Part shown: in pieces, positions 13,401 through 24,030 of the stretch
How the letters are laid out: each line of letters opens with the position of its first letter
Numbering within the stretch: position 1 is the first letter of the stretch
Source: Macrocybe gigantea
Taxonomy: Eukaryota; Basidiomycota; Agaricomycetes; Agaricales; Callistosporiaceae
Assembly: GCA_011319805.1 (NCBI GenBank)
Contig: SJRY01000111.1
Location: forward strand, 248,001-312,000
Direction of reading: 5' to 3'
Length of the DNA stretch: 64,000 nucleotides
Notes under the pieces: generated by a model
Told to the model about the DNA's origin: nothing
The model's database searches: none
The model's input: the letters and a program-made list of their open reading frames with translations, nothing else
Program-made: the position numbers and the translations under genes

Positions 13401-15196
13401 CATGCTGAAGCCCACGCAGAATATCATAAGACCTTAACAGACCTCACGGCGTCAAAGGCAGAGTTGGAGAAGCAAGTCGCGAGCTCGTCCTATGCCTTAC
13501 AAGTGTCAGTGGATGAGCAGGCGCAGTTGCAAAAGCTTCTAGAGAAGGCGACGGAAGACGCTTGTCAAGCAAATGAGTCTCTCTCTGGCCTTCGAGAATC
13601 ATATCGCCAACTCGATGAGACGCTCTTACGCCTTCGGAAAGTTCAAGAGGACCAGCTTGCCGTCGCCTCAGATGAGTCTACGTCCACCAAGATCCAACTA
13701 GGGAAGGAAATTGCAGACCTACGAAACAACTCGAAATTGAAGCTCGCGAGCTTGAACAAGCGCTTCAGAAAATCGAACGACTGGATGCGCAATTACGATC
13801 TGAAGTCGAATCTAGGTCTTTAGAGCAGAAGACGTTTCAGGAGGATGTCTGCGCCATTCAGGAACGAGCCAAAGATGCAGAGATGTCGTTAGCGCAGCTT
13901 ACTCAGGACCTGCACGAAGCCCAAGCAGAACTGAGAAGAGCAAAAGCCGAGACGAATTGCCTTCAGGAAGAGAAATCCACTCTACTGGAGCAAATCACCA
14001 GTATTGAAGCAGAGACACAGAAGTCGATGTCTGTTGTGCGCTTCCTTGAGTCCCAAGTGAAAGAAAGGTATATCTATGGTGCATTGGATCAGTGCTTCTG
14101 CCGCTCACTAAATCTACATTGGATAGCGAGAACAAGGTCTCTTCGTTAACCGCAGAGCTTGAGCAAATGAAGACGAACTCGGCACGTTCAGAAAAACTTG
14201 CCAAAACGGCCGAAGTCAATTTCAGTCTACAAGGAGCGCAGCACAAACGAGAAATGGCTGACCTGCAACGCGAGATCACCTGTCTAAAAGCACGGCCTAA
14301 CCTGCAAGAAGCCTTAGCCGAACTTGAAGAACGAAACAACGAGATGGAGGAGCTATTGAGGCACAAGTGCGCGGAAATCGAAGCGAATGACGACCGAGCA
14401 TTGGAGTAAGCCAACCAATACTTGAGCCTAACTGTTTTGACTCAGCCACATTCCATAGGATGTTAAAGGAAAATAAAAAATTAACCACAAAGGTCGAGAA
14501 TCTGACCCGGAAGGTTCAAAATCTCCAGACAAAACTAACAGCAGCGAAGGCGGCGAGGACACCTCCCCAAGTCCAACAACTCCATTGCCATCCTTCAGAA
14601 CCCTTGGCGGGACCCTCGAATACTGCAAATGCCAACGCTGCATCTACGATTCAGCGGCGACCTTCGGCTAGATCGAGTGATGCTTGTGCCGCGGAACCCT
14701 TGAATAGGATAAGTTCGGGTTCATTCTTACCTAGACCGAAGACCCCAGATCATCGGGCTACACCACCGCCAGTTTTCAAAGCAAAGACGCCAGAGAGGCG
14801 GATAAGTCCAGTCGCTCAAGTCGAGGCTTTGCGTTCTGAGGTGGTAATTGGCAAGAAGCGGCCCGCACCTGATGACTTTGAAGCGGGTGATAACCTGCCA
14901 CCCCAGGGCTTTACTGCCGAAGCCTTCCTAGTGATAGGGCCAGCGGGACTACGCCACGCGTTCGAAGAGTCCTGAGTAGCATACAGTCCGGATTCACACC
15001 TGTTCGCAACCATGGCATGCGTGGCGCAATCGCACTTCCCTCCCCAAAGCGATTCCTAGGATCACCTTCACGACCTTCCGCGATAATTAACGATGTCACC
15101 AACAGTCCCATCATAACCCTGGTACCAGCGTCCCGACCAAATCTTCGAAGAGGAGCTGGCTCGGAAAGATTAGAGGAGTTTCTGCTCAATCGATAG
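10459..15196 (+). CDS. Very long coiled-coil protein, function unknown, with apparent frameshifts
   Basis: Begins MSTWSIGQNDVSDEVRGF and runs for over 1,400 residues of nearly unbroken heptad-like Leu/Glu/Lys/Gln sequence. It ends in a Pro/Ser/Arg-rich tail with basic patches (about 14600-15196; stop TAG 15194-15196). I see no motor head, kinase or membrane segment, so it may be a scaffold or tether. Introns near 10537, 10683, 14070 and 14410 join cleanly. Four frame changes remain, each acting as one missing base: at the A run 10932-10934, somewhere around 13000-13020, at the A run 13724-13726, and at the C run 14901-14904. Continuing in the shifted frames gives seamless coiled coil and the basic tail; stopping at 14975 would truncate it. 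A 35 nt intron at 12958-12992 would also fix the second change but is shorter than any other here. I do not recognise the family. Confidence 0.75.
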
Positions 15197-15313
15197 GCAG
15201 GCCGGACTGAAGTCTCCTTGGGATAGTCTGTGACAGTGTATTTTTAGCTTTGTTTGTCTCGCATCTCTGTAATATACCATCATTTAGACCATTCAACACC
15301 TGCGCTCTGCTCA

Positions 15314-18300
15314 ATGAGCAAATTCTCTGACGGTTTCGCTCATGTGTTTTTTAGGCATAAAGACCCGGATTTTCCTGACCTTTCAATCGACCTACGCGAT
15401 CCTGACGACTGGCTGATTGGATCCCTCAGATCTTTCGATCTCCCATTGAATGTTTCAGCACTTGCCGTTGAACCTCTATCTGGGCTCTTAGCCGTCGGCA
15501 AGTCACACACTCTATGCCGCCAAACTGACTTACGTCGTCTTCTAGGAACCGAAACGGGATTCGTTCTTATCATCGGAAGTCCAGGTGTGGAACTGAAGTT
15601 GAATGTACAGGAGCAGTTGGCGGTCAGATTCTTGCATTTCGCTGCATGGACTTACAAGCTCCTTTGCCTTGGTGCGCAAGATGTTTACGACTGACAAGAT
15701 TTCCGCTAATCACAGCACTGGTCGTCTAGATGAGAAAAATCAGCTTCACGTCTGGGACCTCACGACTTACGGACAACCTCGCTATGTCGCATTCGCTAGG
15801 TTTGACCCGACAAGGCGAGCTCTCCGATTTGATCCAGTCTGCAGCCACTTTTGACGCGTCAGGGGTATAGTTTCATCAGCCTTTCTCCCTCTCACTCACA
15901 TGTTCGTCCCCGAAAACCTCGTCCCCTCCCGTTGTGTTCCAACATCCATAACGACAGGCGTTCTTATCTCTCAATTCCGGGGAAATCAAGACCTACGATC
16001 TCGAGGGTCTACGTAAATCTCCATACACTGTTCCCAACATGTGGAAATTATATGAGGACGCCCGTGCGGCAAGTGGGGAGTCAACTTTTGTACCTACAAA
16101 ATCGTACGACGACACTTCCCTGTTCTTGGTGTTGACTGCTGATGACTTGTTTGAAGACATTCGTGCGTAGAGACCGCGATTCATCCAAGAGACTTGAATT
16201 TGCTCCTTGTTGCGTACACGGGTGGGTCACTCACCTATTAATCAGACAGTTTACGCCGCTCATCATGTCACAGGAGGTATAATTCTGTGCGACCTTGTAG
16301 GTTGTAAGACCTGGCGACCAAATTATACTCCATTGACAACTTATAGAGTGAACGGAATACTGTTAGTTCATATGAACATGTGCTACCTCCTGGTGCTCCT
16401 GGGGGTGCAGGTTATGGTGGTTTGGTATGCAACCCTATTTTTTTTTTCATGTCGTCGTGATCTAACACTTCTTCAGGACATTTTGAGGCCCAGAAAACCC
16501 GAAGTAACGGCTATAGCATTCCACCCTGCAGGCCATTTCTTCGTAGCGGGCTATGCTGATGGTTCTTTCGCCTTCTGGGCAATTGAAGACAGCACACGAC
16601 CATTACTTGTGAGGACCCTCGACTCCTTGGACGTCAACACAATAGACCCCGATGCCCTCGATGCACATGTATCAGGCGATCGTCATGCAGTATCACAAGA
16701 AACCCGAGAGCCTGTATTCAAACTGTCTTGGAGTGGATTTCCGAACTCCAACGACCCTAGAGGCGGTCGTACCTGCCTCAGCATTCTCGGGGTCTTTCTG
16801 CTGGCAAGCCTCCTGGCCTTACTGCCTTCCTCTTACCACCTTTTAATCCCGACGACCCTCCCAAAAGCCCTTCTTTTGGTGCTCCCGAACTGCTCCACCC
16901 CCACATGAGAAAGGCTATGATAGAATCTATCAACCCGTCCGATACATTCTTCTACTACACGCGATCCATGGTGCAAGACTATCTCCTAATTCCTCGGAAC
17001 AATCCTCATTTCTCAGGAAATTACGATCCCATTGGTATCTTGATGTTAATCGAAACCGATGACGGGTTTCGGACGGTCGAGGCATATGAATTCCCTCCTC
17101 CTGCATTCAGAGTTTCCAATGAACCCACGGAAAAAGAACAAACTCCACCCGCTGAGCGCGCTGACAATCCGCTCAGTGATCTCAGTGAGACACTGTCCTC
17201 GACGTTGCATTCCTTACAAATAGATCGGGATCCTCGTCGACTAAAATTGGCCCCCTGTTTGGATTGCGGTAACGCAGGACTCGTTGATGGCCAGCTGCTG
17301 CAAATCCCAAGGAATGTATATGAGATCCTAGCAGCTGATAACAAAGAACGCGACGACCGGTTGCTCTTGAGAGGTGGTTTAGCATGGGCTGATGAATCAA
17401 GGGTTAAGGATCTCAAAATATCGAAGGTGCGTATTTTACGAGTGCAGAAAATATACCGGCAGCTGAACTATCCTTGTCCAGTTCCAACCACATCGAATAC
17501 TCGTCACTCATCAGCTTGACCTCAGTGTGCAATTTCACGATGTTAGCGCACAACTTCTTGCGGAAATGAAGCCGAACCCGCTGCGGTCCTATTTTCCGAA
17601 TCCACTATATCACCTCGCACTTGACATACAACCTTTACTGATGGATCCCTTCATCACCCAGCGGAAATCACCATCCTTCATTGACATTGCTCGTATCCGT
17701 TCTGTCTATCTTTCAATGGAGTCTCTAGAGACCGCTGTCTTGCTAAACACAGGTGATATTGTTTTTTACCACTTGTGCATGACTCCCAGGAAAGCAGGAT
17801 TGTACAGAGTGTCCCCTGAGGAAGATATTATACTACTGGATCACATCCCTACCCACCTTCCGGGCCAATATGCTCCTCACTTCATGCTTATTCCAGGCCA
17901 GGGGAGCCCTTTGGTTTGTGCCGTCTGCGAGATTGGTAAGACGGGTGTAGCATTGGTTGGAGGGCGCTCTAACGTCCACTCAGGTCTCGTCGCAGTATCC
18001 TATGATGACGACTCTCTACTCATCCTTAATATGACGGTACCTCAAGTCATCCTACGATATAAGGGGGAGATACCCAGCAAAATAGAAACGTAGGGAGCTT
18101 GCATCTCGGCCATCTCGATCCACCGGGCCCATTGCAATCACTGATATGGACCCTAGGACCTATCAAAGACGGCGAGTGCTTTTTGGGAAAAATTTTATAT
18201 ACAATAACCTGTCACTGTAGATCCTCGAAGTTTAATCCGTCTCATCGCCCTCAGCGACGCTGGATCTTGCCTGACTTTTACTCTAAATCGTTCTGCCAGC

Positions 18301-19489
18301 AGCGAAACTTGGACTTGCCACGGTCCCGTTGTGTCGAAGGGAGTTCCACATCCGCTGAACGGTGGCGGGTTTGTGATAGATAACACAACGGGTGAATCGT
18401 GGTTTGCCAATCGCCAACGACTGAACATGGCTAGCCTGCCCCGTTCTCACAGCTCCCGCGGTGCCTTGATAGCGGCAGGTGATAAGGGGGCAAGGTGTTA
18501 CGTTGACATAAACGGAGAACGATTGGCTAAGATCGAATGGGGCCCAAAGGTGGAGAGAGTCGAGGCTATCGAAGTCGTCGAAAGGCTCAGTACGCCCGTT
18601 TCCATTCTTTACTCTAGGCGCACCCACTTAGCGTTTTGGGCCAGATTCGCATGCCCTGGTCGTTCTGACCAAGACGGACATCCTGATCTATTCGCTTCCT
18701 TATCTTGAACACATTCACAAGTTCGATTTCCCTCTGCCGAATCTGATGTAGTGTTGTGAACCGCTTCCGGCCATGTTGTGTTACTAATTGGGAGTGAATA
18801 TAGGTCTATTACCATCGAGCCGTCAGGCGATTTCATCGTCTGGAGATCAGAGGGCGGGCACGGGAAGATCAATCAGGCAACCTACTTCACGCTGTTCAAC
18901 GTTCGTAGGGCATACGGCGAACCGGAGATTGACCTGCTCTGCACGAAACCTGCTGTACCGCCTCAGCCCCAACCTATTCCACCTGGTCCTTCGTCTTTAC
19001 TGGGTTCCTGGTTCAGGTTCGGCCATTCTATGACTGGTGCTCAGGTTGACAGTCTATGTACGGGCCATCTTACCTGGTTTCTAACGTACGATTGACGCTT
19101 CAAACAGTAGGCGGTCCTGATCGACCCGTCCCTGAACCCGAACCTCTCATGCGCTATCCCGCCCCACGAGACATAATGGCGGGTGCTTCGGGGATAACAG
19201 CAGCGGCAGAAGCGACGAAAAGCAATTTGTATAATTGTCTGACATCCGCCTTGAGTGAACGAGGGTGAGCTTCCAGTTCGTTTGCGAACGCTACTTCTAG
19301 TCTTACGACTCTTCAGCGAGATGCTTGGAGAATTGGAGAATAAGCTCGGCGCCCTAGAAGAAGGCAGCAGGGACATGGTAGCACAGGTCCGTTGCGATAT
19401 CGCGTTGTCGGTGCACATCGCATTCATGCACTTTTCAGGCCAAGAGGCTTGCCGCTCAGCAGACGAGAAAGCATTGGCTAGGATTTTGA
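15314..19489 (+). CDS. Lgl/Sro7/tomosyn-family exocytosis regulator
   Basis: Orthologue of lethal giant larvae / yeast Sro7, a double beta-propeller that binds the plasma-membrane t-SNARE Sec9 and the Rab Sec4 in polarised secretion. Conserved stretches, joined over roughly fifteen introns, include LPLNVSALAVEPLSGLLAVG, HPRDLNLLLVAYTGG, LPPGAPGGAGYGGL, AIAFHPAGHFFVAGYADG and ESINPSDTFFYYTRSM. The C-terminal tail has EMLGELENKLGALEEGSRD and ends AKRLAAQQTRKHWLGF, the family's diagnostic end; stop TGA at 19487-19489. Two introns have GC donors (15498-15545 and 18172-18220). Three single-base frameshifts break it: near 16167, in the G run 16789-16792 (correction restores SILGGLSAGKPPGL), and in the A run 18080-18083. 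Because all the rest is well conserved I read these as consensus errors. Confidence 0.92.
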
Positions 19490-19935
19490 TCTATATAACT
19501 CTTTTTGTTCCGGCTAGTCATGTACCATTTGCAACGAGAAATGTGGATACCCGAATTCATGCCCATCACATGTTACTTATTCAAGTTATTCCTTATTGCC
19601 TTCACCTCCGTCCACGATCCTGTCTGTCAAACGAGCAGTCATCTTCTTTCTGTGCTCATTCAGCATCCCGAGGAATCCATCAGAGCTGGTGCTTGACTTT
19701 TCGTGATTCCATTCCTCAGTGTGACGAGTAACCTGGTGCTGTTCATTGATTTCCAAGGTCAAAAGCGAATTTAACGTCTTCAGACGATGAGTCTAGTTTG
19801 TGATTTTTCACATTGAACATATCCAACCTTGGTGGGTGATGCCGCCTTCACATCATGAAAGTAGGAAACGTCTTGATCAATCAATATTATGTTGGAGGAC
19901 AAGTTGGGTGGTATTTCAAGGACGCGAAGCTTGAC
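19490..19935. other. Intergenic, no gene supported
   Basis: The 3' flank of the Lgl gene up to the transposon. A 63-codon frame (19505-19696) looks mildly protein-like but has no start context or splice-supported continuation that I can defend. Confidence 0.45.
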
Positions 19936-19937
19936 TA

Positions 19938-19980
19938 CTAACACCGCACCCCACATCGGACGGGCACCACCTTTCGAACA
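19938..19980 (+). repeat. Left terminal inverted repeat
   Basis: 43 bp starting CTAACACCGCACCCC, preceded by TA. It matches the reverse complement of 21029-21071 at 42 of 43 positions (hand alignment), the single difference being a C/T near position 34. Confidence 0.9.
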
Positions 19981-20254
19981 CCTCGAATATCTCACTACAT
20001 TTTGGTTTAGTCTGCACCGAACTCGCTAGACGACACCTACTACAGTCTATAATCATCTTCCAGGTGTCAGTATCATATAGAATGCAATTTGTGAAAGACC
20101 CAAGTTGTCACGCCTGCCGACGAATGCCGAGTCGGAGTTTCATTTCCCAAAAAGGAAAGGGAGCAATTTGTGTCGTGTCCTTGGTCGCGTCGCGTCTGCC
20201 TGCCTCCCATGCCCACTGCGCGCACTTCCACTAGGCATCGTGATCGACGGTCGA

Positions 20255-20839
20255 ATGATCCCAACTAAACGCATACAGGACTCATTGAAGTGCATTTCTA
20301 GTGGAGCATACAGAAGCTTTCAGAAAGCTGCAGCAGCAACAGGGGTGAGTGCTTGGACATGAGAGTCATTATCCATTCTAATAGAACCACAGATTCCACT
20401 CTCAGCACTCTCTGACAGGGCGAAGGGGTGTCATGAATCATCACAAGGGGCTAAGAATGTCGGAATACGACCGTGATGCCAATGTCACTTGTCATGCCGA
20501 TGCTGCGCCCGCCGCCATCCGCTGGCTAAAATAAAAGGAAGAAATTTTTTATTTACTAATTTAGAGTACAAACTGTGTATTTAAGCACCCGAAAATCATA
20601 GAGTACGGGCGCACGTTTGCCCACCCGCCAATCGTCTCTCTTCGTTGCCGCGTCATCACCCTCGGCTAATTTTATCAAAGAAAGCCCAGCAATTGCTCTC
20701 ACCAGAACAGGAGCAAACTCTACTCAAGTGGGTCAAGCATCGTTCCAGCATGGGCTTACCCTATTCATCTGCAGAACTGCGCGTGTATGCGGAGGGTTGT
20801 CAGGCAGCACTTCCGGTCCAATACCATTTTCCTCACTAA
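20255..20839 (+). pseudogene. Remnant of pogo-like transposase (psq-HTH plus CENPB-type HTH)
   Basis: The first part encodes a psq-like helix-turn-helix, TKRIQDSLKCISSGAYRSF then QKAAAATG. An intron-like gap (about 20344-20391) follows, then IPLSALSDRAKG. Further on (20690-20810) QQLLSPEQEQTLLKWVKHR and GLPYSSAELRVYAEG match the second, CENPB/Tc5-type HTH of fungal pogo transposases. The segment joining the two has stops, and no DDE endonuclease domain is present before the right repeat. It is therefore a decayed or internally deleted copy. Confidence 0.75.
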
Positions 20840-21028
20840 ACAGATCTTAATCCATGGCATTACTAGTTAAACCACAGCATAATTTTGATAGAAGTGAACA
20901 ATTCCGTATAGTATCACATAATCAATGACCCATCCCCTCATCCATTCCGGGGTATATTGTTCTCATCCTCAGAGTGTCCGAGCGCTGGGCCGAGCGGAGT
21001 TCAAACATGTCACCTGTCACTGTGTGAC

Positions 21029-21071
21029 TGTTCGAAAAGTGGTGCCCGTCCGATGTGGGGTGCGGTGTTAG
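21029..21071 (-). repeat. Right terminal inverted repeat
   Basis: Reverse complement of the left repeat with one mismatch, followed outside by TA at 21072-21073. Beyond both repeats the flanking sequences do not match, which fixes the element boundaries. Confidence 0.9.
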
Positions 21072-21073
21072 TA

Positions 21074-21710
21074 TGTCGGCACGTGGGAACATCTGTTTTG
21101 ACGAATGACCCAATGAGGCGATACTCTTGTGTCACTGGGCGCGCTTAGGCACCTTGGTCAAAGCCACAAATTGTGCACGTATGGAATCGGGGCCAGTGGC
21201 TATACCGACAGGGTCGTGGAAAATAGCGTTTTCAGCATAAATATCAAACGTAGTCTGATGTGGTATTCAATATTGCGACGGAACCAAAGTCAAAGACCTC
21301 ATACAGCAGTTGGTGAGCATGTGTACATCCGTAAAGTTATCAGAAAGCTTGGCTGAAAATCACAGGTAGATTCCGATGCTCACTTCTCTGATGGCTTTTA
21401 GAATTTTCTGCTCCTGAGGTTGAACGTTGTATCGCTCAGGTAAGGCTTTGGATTCAACAGGGTGTAAGCCGGCGGTATTGAGGTTCGGAGACATGGTTGA
21501 CAAGCGAAAGTGGCGGAAGAAGTGAAATTGCATGCCATTTGTTTATGGTCCTCCCATTTTATATTCGCCGTTGTCGATGGCGTCATAGATTGGCGGGTGA
21601 ATCAACGATTTGGCGTGTCTGTCACGTGGTAATATACCTGATGCCATGTGACGCGTCTGGTCATTTCTTGATTTGGTGCATTCTCGACAGCACCGTCCTC
21701 CAACTCGACC
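21074..21710. other. Intergenic, GOS1 promoter side
   Basis: About 640 bp between the transposon and the GOS1 start. No gene, RNA or further repeat copy was recognised. Confidence 0.5.
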
Positions 21711-22655
21711 ATGAGCGGCTATGACCAACTTCACAGGCGGTGCAGGACCCTGGAGAGTCTCTTTGATACGAAATTAACATCATATTCTTCACTCGTTAGC
21801 TCAATATCTCAGTCAAAGGATGACATTGAGGCGTCTGGTTCGACGGCTCGATGCAAGGACCTGGAGGCAGAATTGGACGACTTGCTACGAAAGGCACGTT
21901 GGCATTTTTCTCTCCACTGTACTTATTGTTGATTAATTGCGTCAGCTAGAGGAAGTAAACGGGCAACTATCTGTTCTTTCCAACACACCCGAGTTGCTGT
22001 CGTCATCCATGCTCAGGGCCATTCAACGTCACAAGGAATTGTTACAGGATGATGTTCGCGAGTTCAGAAGGACGAAAGTACGTGCTATATCTGCGTCATT
22101 TTGTGTTGAAATGGATCCCATGAAAAAAAAAAATAGGCTGCGGCGCAGAGTGCTTTGGATCAGGCCAATTTGCTGACTAGAGTCCGCAATGATATCGAGT
22201 AAGGCGGTGCCTTCGTCCCCTTCTTTGCTTGAAAACTTAAGGATTAGTCAGTGCCTACAAATCTTCAGCCTCAGAGTCATTGTTGGCGGAAAGGGGTCGT
22301 ATAGATAGCTCTCATCAAATGGCGGACGATTTACTAAAGTATGTCAAGCTGTATTGTCGTCAGCCAGAAATATCCTCACCCCGAACGCAACAGTCAAGCC
22401 TATGAGACACGCTCGGAATTCTCTCGTCAGCGGACCTCCATTGCTGCAATTAATGCGCGTATGAGTGGTGTTTTAAGTATGTCATTGCATTTTGGTGCCG
22501 TTCCCCCTAGCTTTTAACTAGGCTTTTCAGATGCCATGCCTGGTATCAATCAGCTTGTTTCCATGATCAAGTCGAGGCGACGGAGAGATTCGATCATCCT
22601 CGGTTTGGTTATCGGCGTTTGTGTGATAATCCTCATCGCATCATGGTGGAATTGA
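21711..22655 (+). CDS. GOS1: Golgi Qb-SNARE GOS1/GOSR1 (GS28)
   Basis: Golgi SNARE for ER-Golgi and intra-Golgi transport. Starts MSGYDQLHRRCRTLESLFD, then the N-terminal three-helix region with SQSKDDIEASG and LEEVNGQLS. The SNARE motif (about 22180-22540) reads LLAERGRIDSSHQMADDLL, then SEFSRQRTSIAAINARMSG, with the Gln in the expected layer. The C-terminal anchor is DSIILGLVIGVCVIILIASW followed directly by the stop, as expected of a tail-anchored SNARE. Seven small exons join in frame. The first intron (21894-21945) begins with GC (AAG then GCACGT), a rare donor. Length, about 225 residues, fits the family. Confidence 0.93.
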
Positions 22656-22782
22656 ACGTTTGCGTTTCTACCACTGGATAAGGACACTGAGCTACTCACG
22701 CAAGTCCTAGCGGACTCTGCCGTACAATTATTTATGTCCGCGTTTCATTCTTGCTGAATGGTATCGACGCATGTCGTGAGAT

Positions 22783-23934
22783 TTAAGTTCCAGGGAATAA
22801 TGAATGTCGCATGAATGCAAACCAGTTCTGCTCTAATTTCCGAATGGCACCCATTGGCTTCTCTCCATCTGACAGATCATCCCAATCATCTTCATCTTCA
22901 ATACGCCAACCCTTGATACGCGCAACCGTTTGGAGGATTTCCCAAGTTTTCTCAGTACATCTGTCCACATCATTGTAATCTGATTCCACGAGGATCCGAT
23001 CAGGCGAACATGCTGCAATCAAAGCTCTATGGTTCGCGGATCGACCATTGATCACGGTTGACAACGAGAGGTAGAGGTTTGAATGTTTCCTCTAGTCAAG
23101 CGCTGTCAAGTGCGCGTAAAAGACGTCGTGAAACAGCAAACGACCTACCTCGACTTCGCGCCATGCTTCGGGCTTCATACCGCAGCTATGCATGTCAACG
23201 TTGATTTGCTTCCACCTCTCACCATGCCTTTCCTCCATGGTGACTAAGAGATCCAGGGTAGCTTGGGTCGCATTCACACTGTGGAAACTGACATTTCTGC
23301 CGAGCTCGATCGCAAGATCGAGTTGCGCTTGCAGCACGGCAAGTTGATGGCCAAGTGGAATGGTGAACGGGGTCAACTTCCGCGGAGACGCGTAGTAATC
23401 ATAGGGCACGCGAAAGGTGCGGTCCAGTCCCACCTCACCCAGCATAGCTTCAGGGAACACCTTAAAGTTCACACGAAGCTGCATTAGAACATTCTCAAGG
23501 GGTATGGGGTCCGGCAGAAGAGGTAGCAGTGCTTCAAAGGCGTCCCGTCGTTCGGGTGTTTCGGTAGATGTAGAGAGGAAAAGCTTGCGGAAATGTTCAA
23601 CCTTGGTTGCGCTTGGCTGGGTTGATATTAGATAGGTGAACCACGGGTGGTGCCCTGGAAGTGATATGGATTAAAGTGCAGGCTATATCGAGGATGAGAT
23701 TCGGCTCTGACCAAAGCACGGTAAGACCTTGTCTGGGTAGCGCTGCGCTAGGTCGTAAACCAATTGCTGATCCGACTGCTTGGTCGACATGGCGCAAATT
23801 TTGATCCGGAGGCGCTCCATAGATTCTGCAGCGATGACGAGGGCATCGGTGGGGTGGCAATGAACGTCGACGAGATGCTGCAGCACCTTGGGCGATGGTA
23901 GGTCGATCATCTTTGAGGAGGCGCGGTTGTGCAC
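22783..23934 (-). CDS. TatD-type metal-dependent hydrolase, Scn1/Cut9-interacting protein-like
   Basis: TatD family of metal-dependent DNases; the fission yeast relative Scn1 is known as a Cut9-interacting protein. The N-terminal metal motif VDVHCHPTDA is at about 23870-23900. GHHPWFTYL follows after an intron (cut at a G codon, about 23650), then GEVGLDRTF, VSFHSVNATQATLDLL and MHSCGM, and near the end ILVESDYNDVD, with the Glu/Asp ligands of the family. An N-terminal MHNRASSK before MIDLPSPKVL could be dispensable, so the start could also be 23910. Three exons join in frame. Transcribed divergently from TRM5 with only 96 bp between start codons. Confidence 0.85.
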
Positions 23935-24030
23935 ATTTCCTTTTTGGTCCTCCCTTCACCTTCACCGCGCATGTTGTCACTCTCGTTGAGGACACAACGG
24001 TCATTTTCAAAGTCCTTTTCGAGATTCATC
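23935..24030. promoter_or_regulatory. Compact bidirectional promoter, TatD-like gene / TRM5
   Basis: Only 96 bp separate the two start codons, so both genes must share promoter sequence or have transcription starts inside each other's leader. No TATA box is evident; the gap contains pyrimidine-rich stretches. Confidence 0.55.

Larger units (their letters stand above)
19938..21071. mobile_element. Non-autonomous pogo/Tc1-mariner-type DNA transposon
   Basis: A 1,134 bp element bounded by 43 bp terminal inverted repeats with one mismatch, each flanked outside by the dinucleotide TA (19936-19937 and 21072-21073). TA duplication is the hallmark of the Tc1/mariner/pogo superfamily. Inside is a remnant of a pogo-like transposase DNA-binding region but no DDE catalytic domain, so it could only move using a transposase from elsewhere. 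It sits between the Lgl and GOS1 genes. Confidence 0.85.

Noticed and set aside
15314..19489. Lgl/Sro7 gene as a pseudogene because of three frameshifts
   Set aside because: All other exons, splice sites and the diagnostic C-terminus are conserved, and the breaks share the missing-base signature seen in unrelated genes.
20645..20839. Small independent HTH gene
   Set aside because: Lies inside the transposon between its inverted repeats and matches the second DNA-binding unit of a pogo-like transposase, so it is a remnant.
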